NCBI GenBank assembly: GCA_001830645.1
Contig: MIBM01000201.1
Coordinates: 1,517-8,047 of the forward strand
DNA: 6,531 nt
Direction of reading: 5' to 3'
Source of the DNA: Spirochaetes bacterium RIFOXYC1_FULL_54_7
Lineage (GTDB): Bacteria > Spirochaetota > Spirochaetia > Treponematales > UBA12059
Shown: in pieces, positions 1 to 5,571 of the stretch
Layout of the letters: every line of letters begins with the position of its first letter
Position numbering within the stretch: the first letter of the stretch is position 1
Program-made: the position numbers and the translations under genes
Notes under the pieces: model-generated
What the model was told of the DNA's origin: nothing
What the model saw: the letters and a program-made list of their open reading frames with translations, nothing else
Database searches by the model: none

Positions 1-237
1 GAGCCGCCACTGTATCATGGTAGCGTCTGCCAACAGGCCCATCTGGCCACCGAGGGCATCCACTTCCCGAACCAGGTTGCCTTTTGAAAGGCCACCGATG
101 GCAGGATTGCACGACAGACGGCCGATGGCATCGGGATCCTGGGTAACCAGCAGGGTCTGCATACCCAGCCTTGCGCCAGCCAGAGAGGCTTCGATGCCGG
201 CATGGCCGCCGCCGATGACGATTATGTCATAGTCCAC
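1..237 (-). CDS. mnmG: tRNA U34 carboxymethylaminomethyl synthesis enzyme MnmG (GidA), N-terminal part
   Basis: This is the N-terminal 79 codons of MnmG, which runs off the left edge. MnmG is the FAD/NADH-dependent partner of MnmE; together they install the (carboxymethyl)aminomethyl group at C5 of wobble U34 in tRNAs reading NNA/NNG codons, in the cytoplasm. The sequence shows the Rossmann FAD-binding loop [13 protein letters not shown] (about residues 5-17) and the family signature SCNPAIGG followed by [15 protein letters not shown], which match E. coli MnmG closely in order and spacing. The start is GTG at 237-235. An upstream extension is impossible because the preceding in-frame codon is TAA, the mnmE stop. 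No strong Shine-Dalgarno precedes it, only GGGT within the last mnmE codons, so translation probably depends on coupling to mnmE. Identity is very secure; only the fragment in the window can be judged. Confidence 0.96.
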   Translation of the reverse strand, partial: MDYDIIVIGGGHAGIEASLAGARLGMQTLLVTQDPDAIGRLSCNPAIGGLSKGNLVREVDALGGQMGLLADATMIQWRL

Positions 238-1602
238 TTATTTACCCACGCAGAAATTGGAAAACAGGCTGTCAAGGATGTCCTCCGGGGTGGTCTCGCC
301 GCTTATCTCTCCCAAGGCCGACAAGGCGGCTGAAAGATCAACAGCTACCATGTCCAGGGACTCTCTGGATTTTATGGCGCTTTCGGCATCACCCAGTGCA
401 CTGGCAGCCTTGATAAGGGCAGCCTTCTGGCGGGCACTTGAGATCCTGACACCCGCGGGTCCTGCAGAAGGAGAGGCACCGGAGACAGTCGGACCGGCAT
501 GACCGAGCAAGGCTGCCTTGATGGCCGCGATAAGCCATGGCTCGCCAGCACCGGTCTCGGCGGATACGGCCAGCCAACCCTCGGGGGCTGGAAAAGCCCG
601 GGGCGAGTCTATCTTGTTCCAGACCCGCAGAGCCCCCGGGTGGGCTGCCAGGAAGGATTCGTCCTCGGGAAAAAGGCCTACGATGGCATCAACCACATAC
701 AGGACCAGGTCGGCCCCGGAGGCAACCAAGCGGGAGCGACGCATACCTTCGGCCTCCACAGGATCATCAGTCTGCCTGACACCGGCGGTGTCCAACAGTC
801 TGACCGGTATGCCGTCCAGATCAAGGGCAGCCTCCACGTAGTCCCTGGTGGTGCCATGGAATTCGGACACGATGGCCCTCTCCTCCCGCAGCAAACGGTT
901 GAACAGGGACGATTTGCCAGCATTGGTTCGGCCTGCGGCTGCAATACTGGCGCCGTCCTGGAGCAAGCGGCCTACGGCAAAGGTGGCGGCAAGATCACTG
1001 CAATCCTTCCGGCAGTTTGACAGGGCTGGCAATTCCTCATCGAAGCCTTCGTGAGCCTCGTCATCGCCGTAATCAAGGCGTAGGGCACAGGCTGCGGCAA
1101 GCCTTACGAGTTCGGTCTTGATAGACTCTATCTCACGGGACAGCCCGCCTGAAAGCCTGGCCAGGGCGTCCGCCTGGGCGGCCACGGTCCTGGCGGCTAC
1201 AAGCTCGCCCACAGCCTCTGCCCTGGCCAGATCCAGCTTGCCGCCTGCAAAGGCCCTGAAGGTAAACTCTCCGGGCAGGGCAGGGCGGAAGCCGACAATC
1301 TCCAGTGCGGCAAGGACCCGGGTTGCGCTGGCCGGACCACCATGACAGCTGAGGTCCACACCATCCTGGCCGGTATAGCTGGCAGGACCCTTGAATACCA
1401 GCAAGACCGCCTCGTCCACCGCCGCTCCATCCGCCCCCAGCACATGCCCCACCACTGCAGTGTGGCCCGGTGCCGCCTGCAGGGCTTCCGGCCGGCTGAA
1501 AGCCCGGGCCATGCGGACTACGCTACCAGGACCACAGACCCTGACCACCGCCAGGGCCCCCTGGCCCTGGGGAGTTGCAAGAGCAGCTATATCATCTTCC
1601 AT
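238..1602 (-). CDS. mnmE: tRNA modification GTPase MnmE (TrmE)
   Basis: MnmE is a potassium-activated GTPase that binds a formyl-tetrahydrofolate cofactor and works with MnmG on tRNA U34. From ATG at 1602 the protein is 454 residues, the same length as E. coli MnmE. The N-terminal folate-binding domain begins IAALATPQGQGA and contains YTGQDGVDLSCHGG (76-89) and PGEFTFRAF (110-118). The G domain has G1 GRTNAGKS (224-231), G2 GTTRD (250-254), G3 DTAG (271-274), G4 NKID (329-332) and G5 SAETG (347-351). The protein ends in the family C-terminal motif CVGK, with its functional cysteine at residue 451. G1 carries Thr where Pro is more usual, which should be harmless. The frame stays open upstream to an ATG at 1623 and a TTG at 1671, but these add residues not found in the family. 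None of the three starts has a good Shine-Dalgarno, so the start rests on homology. mnmG follows immediately and in the same frame. Confidence 0.96.
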   Translation of the reverse strand: MEDDIAALATPQGQGALAVVRVCGPGSVVRMARAFSRPEALQAAPGHTAVVGHVLGADGAAVDEAVLLVFKGPASYTGQDGVDLSCHGGPASATRVLAALEIVGFRPALPGEFTFRAFAGGKLDLARAEAVGELVAARTVAAQADALARLSGGLSREIESIKTELVRLAAACALRLDYGDDEAHEGFDEELPALSNCRKDCSDLAATFAVGRLLQDGASIAAAGRTNAGKSSLFNRLLREERAIVSEFHGTTRDYVEAALDLDGIPVRLLDTAGVRQTDDPVEAEGMRRSRLVASGADLVLYVVDAIVGLFPEDESFLAAHPGALRVWNKIDSPRAFPAPEGWLAVSAETGAGEPWLIAAIKAALLGHAGPTVSGASPSAGPAGVRISSARQKAALIKAASALGDAESAIKSRESLDMVAVDLSAALSALGEISGETTPEDILDSLFSNFCVGK

Positions 1603-1651
1603 ATCAAGGTATGAACTGGCCATACGCCAGACGATAGCGCGCGCCCTGCCG

Positions 1652-1689
1652 GCAAGGCAAGGCCCAAGCAAGGTACTTGCTTAGCAAGG
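1652..1689. repeat. Cluster of four GCAAGG hexamers in the divergent intergenic region
   Basis: GCAAGG occurs at 1652-1657, 1657-1662, 1668-1673 and 1684-1689. All copies are on the plus strand, and the first two share a base. The third copy overlaps the inverted repeat at 1666-1682. The cluster lies between the likely mnmE start at 1602 and the candidate promoters near 1695-1727, so it would sit in the mnmE leader and just upstream of the plus-strand promoter. It could be a regulator-binding site, or remnant simple-sequence variation; the sequence alone does not decide. Confidence 0.5.
1666..1682. repeat. Perfect 7-base inverted repeat (AAGCAAG-GTA-CTTGCTT), possible operator or leader hairpin
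   Basis: Bases 1666-1672 (AAGCAAG) and 1676-1682 (CTTGCTT) are exact reverse complements separated by GTA. The next outer pair (C/A) does not match, so the repeat ends sharply. The repeat starts 64 bases upstream of the chosen mnmE start and ends 12 bases upstream of a perfect TTGACA on the plus strand. That placement suits a dimeric regulator or a small hairpin in the mnmE leader. No transcription-factor family is recognisable from it. Confidence 0.45.
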
Positions 1690-1694
1690 CTGCA

Positions 1695-1723
1695 TTGACA
1701 CAGCACCGGCATTGCGTGAAGAT
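1695..1723 (+). promoter_or_regulatory. Candidate promoter for the plus-strand operon
   Basis: A perfect -35 hexamer TTGACA lies at 1695-1700. At the standard 17-base spacing the -10 position (1718-1723) reads GAAGAT, which matches TATAAT at only three bases. A better-looking TATACG at 1724-1729 would need a 23-base spacer, which is too long. The perfect -35 and its location 76 bases upstream of the operon's first ATG support a promoter here, but the weak -10 keeps confidence low. A weak -10 would be consistent with activator control, which is inference only. Confidence 0.35.
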
Positions 1724-1727
1724 TATA
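1722..1727 (-). promoter_or_regulatory. Candidate -10 element for mnmE (TATAAT on the minus strand)
   Basis: The minus strand reads a perfect TATAAT at 1727-1722. At 17-base spacing there is no recognisable -35 (it reads GCCATG), and the nearest TTGACG lies 27 bases away. Transcription from here would give mnmE a leader of about 110 bases that includes the inverted repeat at 1666-1682. The element overlaps the candidate -10 region of the opposing promoter, so the two would be mutually exclusive if both are real. Confidence 0.3.
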
Positions 1728-1735
1728 CGATAAAC

Positions 1736-1754
1736 GGAGGCCTTCATGGCCTTC
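1736..1754 (+). promoter_or_regulatory. Hairpin sequestering a decoy Shine-Dalgarno and ATG upstream of the exported-protein gene
   Basis: Bases 1736-1742 pair with 1748-1754 to give a 7-base-pair stem including one G-T(U) wobble, closed by a five-base loop TTCAT. The left arm contains a strong GGAGG (1736-1740), and the loop carries the first two bases of an ATG (1746). That ATG is in frame with the downstream gene and would add MAFRQATGGP before the signal peptide. The structure therefore hides this upstream start, while leaving the second AGGAGG at 1766-1771 and the ATG at 1776 free. Confidence 0.4.
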
Positions 1755-1765
1755 CGTCAAGCAAC

Positions 1766-1771
1766 AGGAGG
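1766..1771 (+). promoter_or_regulatory. Shine-Dalgarno that fixes the start of the exported-protein gene
   Basis: AGGAGG ends four bases before ATG 1776. The protein from this ATG begins directly with a positively charged MKR and a hydrophobic signal peptide. The alternative ATG at 1746 would put ten extra residues in front of it. The site therefore decides the start in favour of 1776. Confidence 0.7.
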
Positions 1772-1775
1772 TCCG

Positions 1776-3104
1776 ATGAAACGCAGCATAATCGCGGTTG
1801 TTGCCGCATTCGTACTCGTACTAACAGGGGCAAACGCCTTTGCCCAGGTCCAGGTCAGCGGGAAAAAAGAAATAGCCATCTTCGCTCTTGGCTACTATGG
1901 GTGGAACATTCCGCTAGAAACCCTCGGTACCATCGATGTAGACATCCAGCGTGTCTTCCTTGACCTCGGTCGTTTCACCATCTTCGGCATGGAGAAACGC
2001 TTTGCCGCCAAGGACGTGGAAGAGTTCATCAAGGTGCTCAGGCAGACCAAGGAAGCAAATTTTGTCATGCCTGAAAAATACCAGTTCGGCGAGGAATTTC
2101 TCACCGAGGCAGATTTCAACAAGCTGACCGGGGCCTTCATCATCGCTGTTCCGGTGGTAACCAGCTTCAACAGCCAACTGGTAAACCAGGACTGGGAAAC
2201 GGATATCAAGACCAATGTCACCTTCATTGATGTAGCCAGCGGCACCATGATAGGGCTCGCAGACGTCGAGACCTCGGGTTCCAGCCGGGAGACCCAGTAC
2301 AAGTCCATCCAGAGCGCCATAGACGGCATACCCATGCAGTTGCAGTTCGAGATACGCAAGGTTTCAGCCTTCCAGAATGTAACCAGAGTTCTGGCGGCAT
2401 CGGGCAGCACCGTGGACATGCAGCTTGGCAAGGACATGGGAGTGAAAGTGGGCGACGAGTACGCCATCATAGAAAGCGTCGTCCTTGAAGGCCTCCTGGA
2501 CGAGCGTGAAGTAGGCCTCATTCTGATAAATGAAGTCGGCACCACCCGCTCCAGGGGTACGTTGCGGTACTCAGGGATTCCGCTTGAAAAAGACGTGCAA
2601 CTGAGGGAGATTCCAAGGCTCGGCGTCGATCTGGATCTGTATGCCCATGCCCTATCCTTCTACGAACATCCGTACGACAACGCGCTGGGCTTCATGATCG
2701 GGGCCCGGGGTGAATTGACCAGGGGCTTCTACAACCTCAAGCCCTTTGCGGCCATCGAGGCAGTACTTGACCTTGACATGATAGTACCCCTGAACATCAT
2801 TGCCGGCCTTCAGTACAGCATGTACCTGCGCCGCCTTGAATTCGGTGGCCGTGTGGGCGTGGCAGGCGGCAGCAACATCATTGTCCAGTTCCTGGAAGAA
2901 GAGCTTGCCGATGACGACAAGGAGTGGTTCACCCATTACGGTCTGTCCGGAGGTGGTTTTGCCTCACTACTGGTTACCAGAGACATGAAGATATTCGTCG
3001 AAGTCCAGGCGGATTTCATGCTTGGAATATTCGGTGACATATTCCAAAGCCTCGGCAACTACGGCAGCTTGCAGGTCGGCCTCGGCGTGAGCCTCAAGCA
3101 GTAA
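1776..3104 (+). CDS. Exported two-part protein: CsgG/FlgT-like N-terminal region and beta-barrel-like C-terminus
   Basis: This 442-residue protein begins with a clear Sec signal peptide: MKR, a hydrophobic stretch, and AFA at 21-23 with likely cleavage before QVQVSG. No lipobox cysteine is present. Residues about 30-200 read as an alpha/beta domain opening with KEIAIFALGYYG and continuing through FIIAVPVVTSF and TFIDVASGTMIG. This pattern recalls the CsgG/TolB-N/FlgT class of envelope proteins. Residues 213-231 (VDMQLGKDMGVKVGDEYAI) resemble the small beta domain of FlgT-type proteins, where a glycine/Lys-Val-Gly-Asp turn is typical. Residues about 300-442 are rich in glycine and alternating hydrophobic residues and end SLQVGLGVSLKQ, as in small outer-membrane beta barrels, although the last residue is Gln rather than an aromatic one. 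I infer a periplasmic domain anchored to an outer-membrane barrel. It heads a five-gene operon. Function is unknown and family assignment is by pattern only. Confidence 0.85.
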   Translation: MKRSIIAVVAAFVLVLTGANAFAQVQVSGKKEIAIFALGYYGWNIPLETLGTIDVDIQRVFLDLGRFTIFGMEKRFAAKDVEEFIKVLRQTKEANFVMPEKYQFGEEFLTEADFNKLTGAFIIAVPVVTSFNSQLVNQDWETDIKTNVTFIDVASGTMIGLADVETSGSSRETQYKSIQSAIDGIPMQLQFEIRKVSAFQNVTRVLAASGSTVDMQLGKDMGVKVGDEYAIIESVVLEGLLDEREVGLILINEVGTTRSRGTLRYSGIPLEKDVQLREIPRLGVDLDLYAHALSFYEHPYDNALGFMIGARGELTRGFYNLKPFAAIEAVLDLDMIVPLNIIAGLQYSMYLRRLEFGGRVGVAGGSNIIVQFLEEELADDDKEWFTHYGLSGGGFASLLVTRDMKIFVEVQADFMLGIFGDIFQSLGNYGSLQVGLGVSLKQ

Positions 3105-3117
3105 GGAACGGCACTAG

Positions 3118-3660
3118 ATGGACGATACAGACCTCAAGGGGCTTTCGGCCGCCGAGGCGCGGGCTTATGTCCTGGAATTCATAACCACCTTGAAGTCAAC
3201 CGAAAGGGCCTTGGCGGCTGTGGACCAGGATCTGGCCTTGTGGAACAAGCGGGCCGAGCTGGCGGCAGCCAAGGCAGCCACCGGACTGGAGGCCGCCGCC
3301 CGTGCCAAGGTGGACGAACTCAGCGCCAAGCGCTCGGCCCTGGAGTCTGAACGGGCCGAACTGTCCGCCAAGGTGGCAAGGCTCAAGGAACGGTTGCCAC
3401 TTGCCACGGCCTCGGAGCGGTCAGTGGATGCGGACCTGCTGCTGGCCCAGCTCCAGATGGCCACCGGCGAGGCCTTGGGAGGGCCTTCGCCGGAACTGGA
3501 ACGCGAGCTTGCATCCCTTGGGACGTCGTCCTTGGGAGAAGAAGATGCCCTGGCCGCCCTAAAACGCTCGCTATCACAGACTGCACAGGACGACAAACCA
3601 CACAGCAACGATGATCCACAGACCAACGATTCGCAGAATCATGACAAGGAAGAAAACTGA
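3118..3660 (+). CDS. Soluble coiled-coil protein with a hydrophilic low-complexity tail, function unknown
   Basis: This 180-residue protein has no signal peptide or membrane segment, so it is probably cytoplasmic. Residues about 20-95 are Ala/Leu/Glu/Lys-rich with heptad-like spacing (for example VDELSAKRSALESERAELSA), indicating one long helix or antiparallel coiled coil. Residues 97-155 contain shorter predicted helices. The last 23 residues are almost entirely Asp, Asn, His, Gln, Lys, Glu and Ser and look disordered. The Shine-Dalgarno AAGGAA (3103-3108) overlaps the stop codon of the preceding gene and lies nine bases before ATG 3118, so translation is likely coupled to it. The following phosphodiesterase starts one base after the stop. 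I do not recognise a family. Coiled-coil composition can mimic many unrelated proteins, so no function is proposed. Confidence 0.85.
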   Translation: MDDTDLKGLSAAEARAYVLEFITTLKSTERALAAVDQDLALWNKRAELAAAKAATGLEAAARAKVDELSAKRSALESERAELSAKVARLKERLPLATASERSVDADLLLAQLQMATGEALGGPSPELERELASLGTSSLGEEDALAALKRSLSQTAQDDKPHSNDDPQTNDSQNHDKEEN

Positions 3661-3661
3661 C

Positions 3662-4441
3662 ATGGTCAAGCGCCTTGCACCGCTACCGGGACAAGCCCGG
3701 CCACTATTGTTCGCACACCGCGGCCTCTCTTCCGAAGCCCCCGAGAACACCATGGCGGCCTTCAGGCTGGCCAAAGACTATGGCATTCCGGGCATCGAAC
3801 TGGACATACACCTGACTACAGACGACAAGCTGGTGGTAGCCCATGACGATACTACAGCCCGTACCTGCCCTGGCACCACGCTAACCATAGCCCAATCAGG
3901 TTGGGACCAGCTCAAGGCTCTGGATGTAGGTGCCTGGAAGGATCCCAGGTACTCAGGCGAACGCATCCCCTTGCTCTCCGAACTGCTGGAGGAACACGGT
4001 TCGGATTTCTACTTCGATATTGAGATGAAAAGCAGGGACAACACCGATGGCCATCTGGAAGCCTTGCTGGCCCGTCTTCTGGACGATTTTAAAATGGAAG
4101 CAGACAGGGTGGTCGTGTCATCCTTCAACCCTGTCATGCTGGCCAAGTTCAAGGCTACCTGCCCGGAGATCCCCACGGCCATCATCTACTGCGCCGATTC
4201 CGATATCCCTTGGTATCTTCGCCGAGGCGAAGGCCGCTGGATAGCTGGAGCCGATTTCCTGAAACCAGATCATGTCATACCTACCAAGGCACGGATGGCT
4301 TTTGGTCGTGCCATTGGCGGCCGGCCGGTACTTCCGTGGACTGTTGACAATCCGGACATAGCAAGGCGCATGCTTGCCATTGGTTGCGAGGGTGTCATTT
4401 CCAACACACCCCATAAGCTGGGCCTGAGGAACGGAGACTGA
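3662..4441 (+). CDS. Glycerophosphodiester phosphodiesterase (GDPD family, cytoplasmic UgpQ-like)
   Basis: This 259-residue TIM-barrel enzyme is expected to hydrolyse glycerophosphodiesters to glycerol-3-phosphate and an alcohol, using a metal ion. Visible family residues are H19 and R20 in FAHRG, the PENT motif (27-30), E46 and D48 in GIELDIHLT, H61 in VVAHDD, and E121/K123 in FDIEMK. Near the C-terminus are LPWTVDNP and the barrel-closing GCEGVISNTP. All expected catalytic positions are present. There is no signal peptide, which fits a cytoplasmic UgpQ-like enzyme rather than periplasmic GlpQ. The start at 3662 is preceded by AAGGAAG (3646-3652), nine bases upstream and inside the preceding gene. 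Upstream in-frame ATGs at 3611 and 3641 would only add unrelated residues encoded within the neighbour's tail. The membrane-protein gene begins one base after the stop. Substrate specificity cannot be read from sequence. Confidence 0.93.
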   Translation: MVKRLAPLPGQARPLLFAHRGLSSEAPENTMAAFRLAKDYGIPGIELDIHLTTDDKLVVAHDDTTARTCPGTTLTIAQSGWDQLKALDVGAWKDPRYSGERIPLLSELLEEHGSDFYFDIEMKSRDNTDGHLEALLARLLDDFKMEADRVVVSSFNPVMLAKFKATCPEIPTAIIYCADSDIPWYLRRGEGRWIAGADFLKPDHVIPTKARMAFGRAIGGRPVLPWTVDNPDIARRMLAIGCEGVISNTPHKLGLRNGD

Positions 4442-4442
4442 A

Positions 4443-4982
4443 ATGAAGAAAGCCGGGGAGCCTTTAGCCGTTGCCGGGGACAAACCGGTTGGTGGATTCA
4501 GGCAGAAAGCGTTCAACCTTGTAGGATGGATAGCCTTTGGGCTACTAGTCCCACCGATTCTGGCAATGGCTGGCTACCCACAAGCGCAGGGTTTCATTTC
4601 CGAGGGTCTGGGCACCTGGGGTTCACCCATCGCCTTGGTTGCATATTTTTATGCCTTGCTCTTCCTTCGGGTCTTCTTTGGTTCCGACCAACGCTACACG
4701 CCGGTGCTGCTGGGGTACGCACTCAGTTTCATCTATTTTTCATGCGCCTTGGACATAGGGTTCTTGCACTGGCTGTACAGACTTGCCCACCAGGTACCGT
4801 TCCTGTCCTTCAATGTCCTTAACCTCGGAGCTGGCATTGCTACCGTGTTTCTGGCAAATGCCTTGTCGGGCTGGAAAAAGGCCGGTGTAGTGGCGGATAT
4901 CACCCTGCTCGTCGTCCTGCCAGCGGCGGCGCTTGTTGCGGCCGGCATCTTCCTGCCGCCGCTGTTCGGGCTCCAGCCTTGA
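4443..4982 (+). CDS. Multi-pass inner-membrane protein, function unknown
   Basis: This 179-residue protein has about five hydrophobic segments: residues ~24-44, 61-80, 86-108, 119-142 and 149-176. A short charged N-terminus (KK, DK, R, K) precedes the first, suggesting that end lies in the cytoplasm. There is no cleavable signal peptide. Charged or polar residues within or near segments (R76, D82, R84, D104, H109) could be functional but match no motif I know. The ATG at 4443 follows the phosphodiesterase stop by one base and has GGAG at 4433-4436, six bases upstream, so co-translation is likely. The position directly after a phospholipid-breakdown-product enzyme suggests a lipid or transport link, which is inference only. 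It could equally be an unrelated small membrane protein. Confidence 0.85.
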   Translation: MKKAGEPLAVAGDKPVGGFRQKAFNLVGWIAFGLLVPPILAMAGYPQAQGFISEGLGTWGSPIALVAYFYALLFLRVFFGSDQRYTPVLLGYALSFIYFSCALDIGFLHWLYRLAHQVPFLSFNVLNLGAGIATVFLANALSGWKKAGVVADITLLVVLPAAALVAAGIFLPPLFGLQP

Positions 4983-4992
4983 CCAGACTTAC

Positions 4993-5532
4993 ATGAACGA
5001 GGCCGAGGAAGCCGCCCTGCGCGGTATCGAAAATCTGGAGGCTGGTCGCTACGAGGAAGCCGCGGTCGCCTTTGCGGCAGCCCGCCGTTCTGATCCGACT
5101 TCTGCCGACCTGGCCTTCAACCTGGGTTTGGCCCGCTTGCGCGACGGCCGTGCCCGGGACGCCAGACATGCTTTTACCGAGGCTCTGGCCTTGGGTGGTG
5201 AGGATGCCGACGTGCTGGCCAACCTGGGCCTGGCCCTCTTCGAGCTTGGCCAGGAAACAGAAGCAGAGGCCATTTACCAGCGTGCCTTGGCCCTGCAACC
5301 CCGGCACCCCGAGGCCCTCAACAACCTTGGCGTTATCTACTTCGGCCGCAAGGACTACGCCACAGCCAGGGAGCTGTTTGCCAAGGCCACAGCAGCCAGA
5401 CGCGGTTACTACGATGCCCTGTTCAACCTGCGGGATGCCTGTGATGAGCTTGGTCTGGATGACGAGAGGGCCGCGGCAGAGGAAGTTTTGAAGCATCTGG
5501 AAACTGGAACAGGGAGTCCATTGGAAGACTAA
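4993..5532 (+). CDS. Small tetratricopeptide-repeat (TPR) protein
   Basis: This 179-residue protein is built almost entirely of TPR units, helical hairpins that mediate protein-protein contacts. Four successive 34-residue units can be read, beginning around residues 8, 43, 77 and 111. Their hallmarks are G..L..GRYEEA, NLGLARLRDG, NLGLALFELGQ with DP or QP turns, and NLGVIYFGRKDY. A fifth, partial unit starts with NLRDACDELG. There is no signal peptide or membrane anchor, so it is probably cytoplasmic. The start at 4993 is chosen because the repeats begin soon after it; the frame runs open further upstream but only within the neighbouring gene. No clear Shine-Dalgarno lies before it, so expression may depend on translation of the membrane-protein gene, which ends ten bases earlier. 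It is the last gene of the run. The partner protein is unknown. Confidence 0.88.
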   Translation: MNEAEEAALRGIENLEAGRYEEAAVAFAAARRSDPTSADLAFNLGLARLRDGRARDARHAFTEALALGGEDADVLANLGLALFELGQETEAEAIYQRALALQPRHPEALNNLGVIYFGRKDYATARELFAKATAARRGYYDALFNLRDACDELGLDDERAAAEEVLKHLETGTGSPLED

Positions 5533-5542
5533 GACCTGCTCA

Positions 5543-5571
5543 GGAAAACTGCTCTGGCCAGTCATTTTTCC
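5543..5571. terminator. Possible weak bidirectional terminator between convergent genes
   Basis: GGAAAACTG (5543-5551) can pair with CAG (5559-5561) and TTTTCC (5566-5571), leaving a four-base bulge. The inner stem is only three to four base pairs. The A-run on one side and T-run on the other would provide a U-tract in each direction, and the 29-base gap between the convergent stops leaves little other room. The stem is weak, and the right arm enters the last codons of the Uma2-family gene, so this is tentative. Confidence 0.22.

Noticed and set aside
499..1020. 173-codon open frame on the plus strand within mnmE
   Set aside because: It is antisense to the conserved GTPase domain of mnmE, with no recognisable domain of its own.
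1603..1671. N-terminal extension of MnmE from TTG 1671 or ATG 1623
   Set aside because: The extra residues are not part of the family, no Shine-Dalgarno precedes either codon, and the ATG at 1602 gives the standard length and N-terminus.
1895..2545. Long open frame of 216 codons on the minus strand opposite the exported-protein gene
   Set aside because: Its predicted product is Ser/Thr/Met-rich with no recognisable domain, and it lies wholly antisense to a gene with a signal peptide, a Shine-Dalgarno and coherent domains. It is a coding-strand shadow.
3165..3626. 153-codon open frame on the minus strand opposite the coiled-coil gene
   Set aside because: The product is a Ser/Ala/Arg-rich low-complexity sequence, as expected from the complement of Ala/Glu/Leu codons. 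The plus-strand frame has good translation signals and operon context.
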